Source: Cryptomeria japonica (lineage: Eukaryota > Streptophyta > Pinopsida > Cupressales > Cupressaceae). From it: a DNA stretch of 64,000 nucleotides. The position numbers and the translations under genes are program-made. Positions 56,644-64,000 of this stretch are shown piece by piece. Position 1 is the stretch's first letter; each line of letters begins with the position of its first letter. The DNA is taken from contig NC_081406.1 of the NCBI RefSeq assembly GCF_030272615.1, forward strand, positions 479,783,900 through 479,847,899, given 5' to 3'. Under the pieces are notes generated by a model that worked only from the letters and a program-made list of their open reading frames with translations, was not told the DNA's origin and searched no databases.

Positions 56644-57801
56644 TGTAGACACCTAAAAATGTCTCGTTAATTCTACACTAATTATTCGTCTATTTATTTA
56701 ATTAAGTAATTCTTTAATTATTTGATTAAACTAACTATTTCTTCTAATCATTGCCCTTCGACACTTCTAATTATTCTATTTCTAATTATCAAATTCCTAT
56801 CATTTCATCAGTTAACCATATCTTAATTATTAATTAAATATCAATTATTTAATTAACTATGATTTATTCCTTAATTGAATAAGCTTTATTATTTAATTAT
56901 CTATATTTCATAAGTTTAAATAATTTCATTTAAATTAATTAAATTCCTTCGATTCCCCAAATTATAATTCCAATTAGTTCCATCTAATTTCATTTCACAT
57001 TTCCCCAAATTTGAATTTCATATCATTTCATTTAATTTCACATTTCCAAATTCACATTTCACCAAATCTGAATTTCAGTTAATTTCATGTGCATTTCAGC
57101 ATTCGAATGACCAAATTCAAATTCAAATTGAAAATGAAAATAAAATTCAATTCTAATTTACTACAACACATGCTAAATAAGAACTGATTGATCAAATCAA
57201 TTGTCTAATCAGTTAACTCAATTAACTCATCAATAATCCTTTTTAACTCAAAATCAACTTTTTATGACCAATCCATCAATTTAGTCTACTAATCCATCTA
57301 TTCAGTCATCTCCCTAGTCTATTCAGACTACTGATCAATCAAATGAGTGTACTAGCCCATCTATTCAGTTCACTCACCAATCAATCCTGTTAACAGATCA
57401 ATCTATTGAGTTAACAAATCAATCATGACTAGTCCACTGATCAATCTAAATCAGTTATCTATCAATCAACACTTGAGTTCAAATTCTCACCCCCTTTGTG
57501 TTGAAAATCTATAAATTCAATATCATTTTCTCAGTTCAATCTATAATCACATAATCAGAGTCTTCAAAAATATTTGTATGCAAGAAATTGGTGCAATACC
57601 TGAGAGCCACCAACCTCTCAAATTGGAGAAGAACAATGGAAGCAAAGATGCAGAATGACGAAGTCTTTTATTTGAATTCATTCCTTATTTTGTATTGATT
57701 TTCATTGGTTATGTTTGATGTTTGTTAATTAGTTAAGAATTGGTGATTCGTTCTTATTTGCTAATTAGCTTAATAACACATGACATTCAGGCGTAGAAAC
57801 A
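56644..57801 (+). repeat. element A 3' LTR
   Basis: 1158 bp, starting TGTAGACACC and ending GTAGAAACA, without the hairpin insertion found in the 5' LTR. The TATA-like box is at 57510-57517. The flanking AGAAG (57802-57806) is the probable right target duplication. Confidence 0.93.
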
Positions 57802-57806
57802 AGAAG

Positions 57807-58101
57807 CACAATCCAAGTGAATTGATGTGATTGGCTGCTTTTCTTAGCTTTAAAAGAAGTTGAACTAATTTTAAGATAAAATCAGAAAAACTAATTTATT
57901 TCATATTTTATATTTTGATATTCAATTTTGATATTTAATTGATTTAATTCATCTAATTACTTTTTTGAGATTTTTCCAATTTAATTCCATTTTGATTTCT
58001 TTTCTCAATTTTAAATTCTTTTTCCAAATTAATTATTTTTGATGATTTAATGGCAAATTGATTTATTAATTAAATATGCTAGGATATAATATGGAAAAAA
58101 A
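57807..58101. other. AT-rich spacer or LINE 5' UTR
   Basis: Very T-rich, no ORF. It may be the 5' UTR of the following LINE, but no boundary could be placed. Confidence 0.4.
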
Positions 58102-59820
58102 ATGGCTCTGCAAAATTTCGGATCCACGAAAAGTGGATTACAGAAAAATACGACTACAAATTTGAAAGGAACAAGGCAGAAGAAAATTCATGGAATCGCC
58201 AAGCGCTCACCATGGCAAGTAGGACAACCTCAAAAATTTGCCCACGGTAATAAGGTGGGGTCTGCAAATAGATTCGAGGCCTTAAATACCTGTGCTACGG
58301 GAGAAAATTCCATCCCGGTTTCTTTGAATCAAAGATGCAAGGAGGCGGCTAGGGTTCCTAGGGGTCCTCCAATCAGTATCGAGATCTCGAAATCTCAAAA
58401 AATAAACCCTGCATCTGCCGCGGGAGTCTCTGGTTGGTATGGGAAACAATGGAACCCTAGACCGGCTCATAGCATCCATTACAATGCAGGAATAAGGATG
58501 GTCAATAGGCGGCCTCCACAAAAGTCATCGCCTCCTAGAAATTTTGTCGCCACTGGAGCAAATTCGACAAAATTAGGTGAAAAACGAATTAGGGTTGAGC
58601 CTTTGTCAAAGCACCCTATGAACCCTCCTCAGGTTAACATCCTAGAAAATAAAATATTGAAATACAGAGAGGAGAAACAAGCAAAAATTTATTCCAAATC
58701 GGACCAAAAAACAATTATTATCAACAATCAATACACAGACAGCCTTTGCGAAGAATATATGAGGCAGGGGCTATTTGGAAAATGGTGCGGATATGGTGCC
58801 TCCACCTTGGAAATCATCCAGTGGCTGGTTTTGGCCACCAAGGGACAGGTAAGTATCACATCCTTAGAGGACAATTATCTGTTTATTCTCTGCAATTCAT
58901 CAGAACTAAGGGAATATATACTTAACAATCAACCTTGTTTCTTTAAAGATTACTGTTTTTCTTTTTTTAAATGGAGGCAAAATTTCTCCCCTAAAATTTT
59001 TGAGAATTACTTTGTTCCCAGATGGGTAGAACTACCAAATCTCCAAGTAGAACTTCTTAATGAGCACTGCCTGATTAGAATAGGGGATTCACTGGGAGGT
59101 TTCGAAGGTTTTGAAGAAAATTATAGAGACTTCGCTACAACCAGAATAATGGCTAAACTGCATATAAAGGACTTAAGCTTGGAACCTATTAAAATAATAA
59201 CTAACCATTCGATGTATGTGGTAAGACCAGAGATATATAAGGGTAGGGTCGAACAAATTGAAGTAATCTTACCATGTCCAACCCTTCCCAACCCTAAACA
59301 ACACCAAAAAGATAAAAAAATACCATACGAGGATATGGTAAACACCACCCTGAGCCCGGTTGAAAGCGGATTTGTTAGAGAAAAACTGGGGGAGAGAAAA
59401 ACCACCAACATAGATTCAACAAATATGAATGCAAAGAGCAATCCAGATCCAAAACCACTACCAAGAGAAATCCCAACCCTAGAATTGGAGGAAGGGGAAA
59501 TTGATTGCAACTTTGAGGGCACATCTGAAATTCCCTCACTAATGGACCAAGACATCTCGATTCCTCCCATGGGAGACCAAACCCTCCTTAAATGGTGCAT
59601 GGAGGATCACTCAAGTGAGAAGACAGATTTGGATTGTGATATGGAAATGAAACAAATCCTGGAAAAGGTTACCCAAATAGATAACACACATGAAAACGTT
59701 GGCTTTGAGTCATCGCCCATTAGTCCCCTGATAATAGAAACAGAGGAAACAGAGGAGGAGTATGTTAGGAGAATAAAACCATTTTGGAGTATGTGGGCAA
59801 TGAAACAATCAATGACTTGA
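58102..59820 (+). CDS. LINE ORF1 protein (DUF4283)
   Basis: 572 residues. The basic, Pro/Ser-rich first 200 residues are followed by a DUF4283 domain at about 215-350 ('YMRQGLFGKWCGYGASTLEI', 'WLVLATKGQVSITSLEDNYL', 'FFKWRQNFSPKIFENYFVPR', 'WVELPNLQVELLNEHCLIRI'). This RNA-binding fold is usual in plant LINE ORF1p. The last 200 residues are acidic ('LELEEGEIDCNFEG'), and I see no CCHC knuckle, which many relatives have. The reading frame ends at a TGA (59818-59820), and an overlapping frame continues the protein, so a one-base indel near 59785-59815 probably truncates it. The ATG is the first in frame after a T-rich leader. ORF1p coats LINE RNA. Confidence 0.8.
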   Translation: MALQNFGSTKSGLQKNTTTNLKGTRQKKIHGIAKRSPWQVGQPQKFAHGNKVGSANRFEALNTCATGENSIPVSLNQRCKEAARVPRGPPISIEISKSQKINPASAAGVSGWYGKQWNPRPAHSIHYNAGIRMVNRRPPQKSSPPRNFVATGANSTKLGEKRIRVEPLSKHPMNPPQVNILENKILKYREEKQAKIYSKSDQKTIIINNQYTDSLCEEYMRQGLFGKWCGYGASTLEIIQWLVLATKGQVSITSLEDNYLFILCNSSELREYILNNQPCFFKDYCFSFFKWRQNFSPKIFENYFVPRWVELPNLQVELLNEHCLIRIGDSLGGFEGFEENYRDFATTRIMAKLHIKDLSLEPIKIITNHSMYVVRPEIYKGRVEQIEVILPCPTLPNPKQHQKDKKIPYEDMVNTTLSPVESGFVREKLGERKTTNIDSTNMNAKSNPDPKPLPREIPTLELEEGEIDCNFEGTSEIPSLMDQDISIPPMGDQTLLKWCMEDHSSEKTDLDCDMEMKQILEKVTQIDNTHENVGFESSPISPLIIETEETEEEYVRRIKPFWSMWAMKQSMT

Positions 59821-60143
59821 CTGACTCCTTTATAAATGAAGTGGCGGATGAGGAGGAACTGGCGGATCAGAGAAGACTACTAATGTCAAGTCTCTTGGAA
59901 GGGAAAATTTCAAAGGCTAAAATTTTAGAAGTCGAAGCTTCTATGGATAAAGTAGAAGAGGAGTTGGGCTTAGCCAAAACACTAAACATTATTGAATCCC
60001 CAGATTGTGCAAGAGAGGTAAAAAGAAGAGGTAGGAAATCAATATTAGAACTCATTAGTAAAGCAGGCAAGGCTAAGGGCCAAACTACTTTAACTAATCT
60101 CTTTGATGAAGGGAAGGGGAAGGTCCTTCCCAAGGAGAAATGA
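59784..60143 (+). pseudogene. LINE ORF1 C-terminal continuation
   Basis: 119 codons in a shifted frame overlapping the end of ORF1. It is acidic and helical ('ADQRRLLMSSLLEGKISKAK'), with a basic 'REVKRRGRKSILELISKAGK' patch and the end 'QTTLTNLFDEGKGKVLPKEK'. Its TGA (60141-60143) overlaps the ATG of ORF2 (60140-60142) in the string ATGA. This suggests the ancestral ORF1 ended here and ORF2 was reached by termination-reinitiation. Confidence 0.65.
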
Positions 60144-61380
60144 AGCTCTTTACATGGAATTGTAGGGGCCTGAATGCCCCTAACAAGCAACGTATTTTAA
60201 AATGTTGCATAACTAAATTTAACCTAGATATAATAATGATACAAGAATCCAAATTAAGTAAAGATGAGTTAGAAATATTTGACAAAAAAAAGGGGAATAA
60301 GGAGAATGGAAGGCTCCCCAACCAAGGGGGCTTCGGGAGGAATAACAGTAATATTGGACCCCAGGATCATGGCCTTTAACCTACTTTATAAGTCCCCTAA
60401 CTGGTTGTGTGGCAGGATTAATAATACTAAGAGTAATTTAAATTTTGTCTTATTCAATATCTATGGACCTATTCAGAATAAAGACAAAAAGAAAATTTGG
60501 GATGAGATAGAACAATTTCTTACCTCTATCCCAGATCAGTTATGTATCATTGGAGGTGACTTCAACGCCATTATTGACCCATCTGGTAAAACGGGGTGGC
60601 ATAAAAAAAGTCAACCAGGCAAGCATTGATCTCAGAGATTGGATAATCAATTGTAACCTCATGGAGATTAAAATAGAAACAAACTCTTTCACATGGAACA
60701 ATAGAAGGAAAGGTTTTTGTAACATTGCAGAAAAGTTGGATAGATTCTTCATATGAGGAAATTTGACCAATATTTCAAACACCTTTGAAGCAAAAATCCT
60801 TCCTCTCTCAGGTTCTGACCATTTCCCGGTCCAACTTTTTATCTTTGAATCCACTCCCTCTTCTAAAAGCCCTTTTAGATCTGAATTAATGTGGCTAAGA
60901 GATGAAAACATCTTAAAACTAATAGAAAAATGGTGGATGGAATTTAGAGTGATAGGCTCTAAACCCTTCAAATTAATCACTAAATTAAAAATAGTTAAAC
61001 AAAATCTAATAGCCTGGAACAAAAATCAGTTTGGGAACCTCTTTAAGAAAAAAAAAAAAATAGAGGATGCTCTAAAAGAAGTGAATGAAGAGGTCATTAG
61101 ATCTGGGATGGATAATAACCTCTACATGAAGGAAAAATCCTTATTAATAGAATATGAGGAAACTTTGGCCAGAGAAGAAATCTTTTGGAAACAAAAGTCT
61201 AGAGAAAATTGGTTGGAGTCTGGAGACAAAAGCACCAAGTTCTTCCATAATAGCACAAAGCAGAGGAAACTAGTTAATAGAATTACTAAAACTAAAACCA
61301 AGTCTGGGGCTCTCAGTTGTAATCCAGAAGTTAGAGGTGCAGAAGCAATTGAATACTTTATGAACATCTTTAACAATTAG
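60140..61380 (+). pseudogene. LINE ORF2 endonuclease region
   Basis: ORF2 begins at 60140 with 'MKLFTWNCRGLNAPNKQRIL'. The apurinic-type endonuclease motifs are all visible but spread over three frames: Asn in WNCRGLN, Glu in 'IMIQESKLS', 'IIGGDFNAIIDPSGKTGW' near 60547, 'NSFTWNNRRKGF' near 60685 and 'LPLSGSDHFPVQL' near 60805 with the SDH box. Frameshifts near 60290-60330 and 60600 and a stop near 60757 break it. From 60763 to 61380 the frame is open through the linker to RT ('ENWLESGDKSTKFFHNSTKQ', a well-kept plant LINE block). The enzyme nicks the target for primed reverse transcription. Confidence 0.78.
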
Positions 61381-63114
61381 GACGACTCTAGATTATCCTC
61401 ATGGAATGAAGTGCTCAGAGGTATTTTGAAGATAATAAACAAGGATCAAAATCAGTCATTAAATGCTAAATTCTCTAAGATAGAAATTGAGAAAGCCCTT
61501 TTCCAAATGAATCCAGACAATGCCCCTGGGCCAGATGGATTCCCTGCCGCCTTTTATCATAAATGCTGGCACTTCATCGGGGATGAAGTCACAGAGGCAT
61601 TAGAAGGGAAGATCCTTAAGGAATTAAACAATACATTCATAGCCTTGATACCAAAAAAATACAAAGTTGAAAGTTTTGAAGAATTCAGACCTATTGTTGT
61701 ATGTAATACATTATACAAACTTCTAACTAAAACCATAGCAAACAAACTTCACAATCTACTCCCTCTATTAATTAGTGAGGAACAAACAGGTTTTGTTCCA
61801 GAACGCTCAATCTATGATGGAATCATTATTACCCAAGAAGCGATACATACAGTTCAAACTAATAAATATTTGAGTATGCTCATCAAACTAGATATAAAAA
61901 AAGCCCATGATAAGGTTGACTGGCACTTCTTATGTAAATGCCTTGAAGCTTTTGGCTTTTCTAGACAATGGATCAATCTTATATATGAGTGTATATCAAC
62001 ACCAAGAATGTCAATCCTCATCAATGGGTCCCTTGTTGGTTTCTTCAATATCTCCAGGGGACTAAGGCAAGGGGATCCAATCTCTCTCTTCCTCTTCATA
62101 CTAATGGCTAAGTCCCTTGGAAGACTATTAAATACTACAAGAGAACAATCATCTATTCAGGGAATTAAAATTACGAGTGGCCTAGAAGCAACTACACATC
62201 AACAATTTGTGGACGATACCATGCTCTTCGGACATAGTGATGTTCAAGAAGCCAATGCTATTAAACAAATTCTACAGACCTACTCATTGGTGTCAAGACA
62301 AGAAATTAACACCACAAAATTAAATATTTTCTTCTTCAATATTGAAGAGAAACTAGTAGACAAGATATAAAAAACCTTAAAATTCAATAAAGGCATATTG
62401 CCATGCAAATACCTGGGCATCCCCTTGGACAAAGGTTGCAAATCCTCAAGTTTGTGGGATCAAATTATATCAAAAATAAAAAATAGAATTAGCTCATGGA
62501 GCGAGAAATGGCTATCCTCAGCCGGCAAGGCCACTTTGATAAAATCAGTACTATCGGCTATGCCCATTTACCAACTCTCTTGTATAGACCTCCCTTTTGT
62601 AAAAAAGAATGAAATAAACAAACACATTAGAACCTTCTTCTGGCAGGGAGCTAGTGAGAAATTCAGAAAGCCTTTGATGACCTGGGAAAAAATCTACAAA
62701 CCTAAAGAGACAGGGGGTTTGGGGATAAAAGATATGAATCTACAGAGCAAAGCCCTTGGGGCTAAATTGGTACGGAGAATGCATAACAATCCCCATTTAA
62801 AATGGGCCAGGATCCCATACAATAAATATCTCCATAATAACGGTCCAACCAACATCTTTAGAGTTCTTTCACCCCCCAAGGGATCCAGAATATGGAATTT
62901 CATGATGAATTGCATGGAAATAGTATCAAAAAAACTAACGTGGAATCTAGGGAATGGAAAGAAAGCACTATTCTGGTTAGACTCATCGGGAGGTTACCTT
63001 GCAATAGGCAGAGATAACAAATTTGACACCTCTAGGGTTATCCTGGAAAGACTATGGGGAGATAAGGTTGTTGATTATATTGAGGAAAATACAATGGAGG
63101 GTATAAAAGTCTAG
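61381..63114 (+). pseudogene. LINE ORF2 reverse transcriptase region
   Basis: The open stretch 61411-62370 holds the RT: 'MNPDNAPGPDGFPAAFYHKC', 'FIALIPKKYKVESFEEFRPI', 'LISEEQTGFVPERSIYDGII', 'LIKLDIKKAHDKVDWHFLCK', 'RGLRQGDPISLFLFILMAKS' and the catalytic 'QQFVDDTMLFGHS'. The two Asp of the box are kept. A stop at 62368-62370 is followed in the same frame by 62398-63114 with 'CKYLGIPLDKGCKSSSLWDQ' and 'AGKATLIKSVLSAMPIYQLS', the thumb and connection of plant LINEs, ending at TAG 63112-63114. Confidence 0.85.
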
Positions 63115-64000
63115 AGGTGGAAATTGTTTGGAAATTTGGGTCTGCTAGCCTATGAATTAAGAGAACTGGAAATGATACTGTTGTCCACGAAAATCTCTTT
63201 TGGTAAGGATGAGGATGGAGTAATCTGGGCAAGGACTAAGAATGGTAGGTATAGCACAAAATAAGGATACAACATTCTTATAGAATAGGGGCCTGATATT
63301 GCTAAGGACATTCCATTAAAACTTTGCTGGGACAAGAGATGCCTTCCCAAAGCGGGGCTATATGCTTGGCTAGCATTACATAACAAAGTCCTAGCTGCTG
63401 ACATATTCAGAAAAATAGGGTATGAAGGCCCAAGCAAATGCCTGCTATGTGAGAAGGAAGAAGAATCAACCAATCATCTCTTACTTGTGAATACTCTCAT
63501 AACTGTTGGAGTTGGCTTAGAAAACAACTGAATTGGTACTCCCCCATCCCAGACTCAATCATGGCTATGTTTCAGGCATGGCCCATCAAGAACAAAGGGA
63601 GAATTTATGATGGACTTTGGGTGGTAGCTCCCTCAATGCTTGTTTGGGAGATTTGGAAAAGAAATAAATAGGAGAATTTTCAGAGATGACAAGTTGGAAT
63701 GGCAACAACTCACAAACAATGTTGAGGCAGCCATAATAGAACTAATCAATAGTCTTTCTATGAAAAACCATAAAAACATGGAAATGTCACAGTGGGATGA
63801 TAAAATGAGATTAAAATGGACTGGCTTAAAGATTCCCCCATTTATTGGGGATGGTCCTATTAGAGCTATTAAAAAATGCAAAGACTATAAGTGGATGCTC
63901 CCAACTGAGGGTTGGGTTAAACTCAATTTTGATGGAGCCTCTACAGGCAATCCAGGAGTGGCGGGCATTAGATGCAACATACATAACTCAAAGGGAGAAG
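63115..64000 (+). pseudogene. LINE ORF2 zf-RVT and RNase H, cut by window end
   Basis: The zf-RVT block is at about 63295-63480: 'LCWDKRCLPKAGLYAWLALH' and 'SKCLLCEKEEESTNHLLL', with one frameshift after it. RNase H starts at about 63895: 'EGWVKLNFDGASTGNPGVAG', carrying its first catalytic Asp and the GNPG loop, and runs off the end. Stops at about 63263 and 63530 interrupt the region. Confidence 0.78.

Larger units (their letters stand above)
24113..57801 (+). mobile_element. element A: large decayed Ty3/gypsy (Tat-type) element, host of nested insertions
   Basis: The LTRs are 24113-25511 and 56644-57801, both TGTAGACACC...GAAACA. The probable target duplication GGAAG/AGAAG has one mismatch. 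Without element B and the LTR hairpin it is about 18.1 kb. The order is LTR, tRNA-Trp-type primer site, long leader, gag, protease, RT, RNase H, archaeal-type second RNase H, integrase, a 5.3-kb 3' region with an antisense PMD gene, purine tract (AAAGAGGGGCAAA), LTR. Dual RNase H and no chromodomain place it in the Tat part of the non-chromovirus lineage. Many stops, a lost RT motif and diverged LTRs show it is old. Confidence 0.9.
58102..64000 (+). mobile_element. L1-type plant LINE, decayed, runs off the window
   Basis: ORF1 with DUF4283, then ORF2 with endonuclease, RT, zf-RVT and RNase H, in the order known for plant L1 elements that carry a C-terminal RNase H. Several frameshifts and stops interrupt it. 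The 3' end and poly(A) lie beyond position 64000, and the 5' limit is unclear. Confidence 0.9.

Overview
The window looks like transposon-dense, AT-rich nuclear DNA of a land plant. A gymnosperm is my best guess, from the very large Ty3/gypsy elements, the nested insertions, the long gene-poor stretches and a hammerhead-ribozyme hairpin of the kind carried by Penelope-like elements; this is inference, not a measurement. No rRNA, tRNA or CRISPR was seen, and almost all coding capacity belongs to retroelements.

Layout. Positions 1-12180 are mostly non-coding, with faint relics: a possible copia-type LTR end (1-530), a minus-strand LINE RNase H relic (2099-2510), a PPR-gene relic (3578-3830), tandem duplications (8111-8364, 11300-11399) and a plus-strand LINE zinc-binding relic (10865-11110). 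The only non-transposon gene that looks intact is a GeBP/DUF573-type gene on the minus strand (12181-13053).

Element C (15423-23239, minus strand) is a complete LTR element with a 5-bp target duplication (GTTTG). It encodes Gag and a protease-like domain but no reverse transcriptase or integrase, so it is probably non-autonomous. It sits in a pyrimidine-rich low-complexity tract.

Element A (24113-57801, plus strand) is an old, large Ty3/gypsy element of Tat type (dual RNase H, no chromodomain), about 18 kb before later insertions. A complete 15.3-kb relative, element B (27862-43189), is inserted in its leader with target duplication GATAC. A 209-bp near-perfect hairpin (24353-24561), flanked by 17-bp duplications, is inserted in A's 5' LTR and carries an almost complete type I hammerhead ribozyme. 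Between A's pol and its 3' LTR lies an antisense plant-mobile-domain (PMD) gene, now broken (53990-56268).

A, B and C share the same primer-binding site, which fits the 3' end of plant tRNA-Trp, and related Gag proteins. They are therefore relatives that could have shared machinery. B's gag-pol is one frame with four in-frame stops and a deletion of about 0.5 kb across both RNase H domains. A has lost catalytic residues in RT and integrase.

Positions 58102-64000 hold an L1-type plant LINE (ORF1 with DUF4283; ORF2 with endonuclease, RT, zf-RVT and RNase H), decayed by frameshifts and cut off by the window end.
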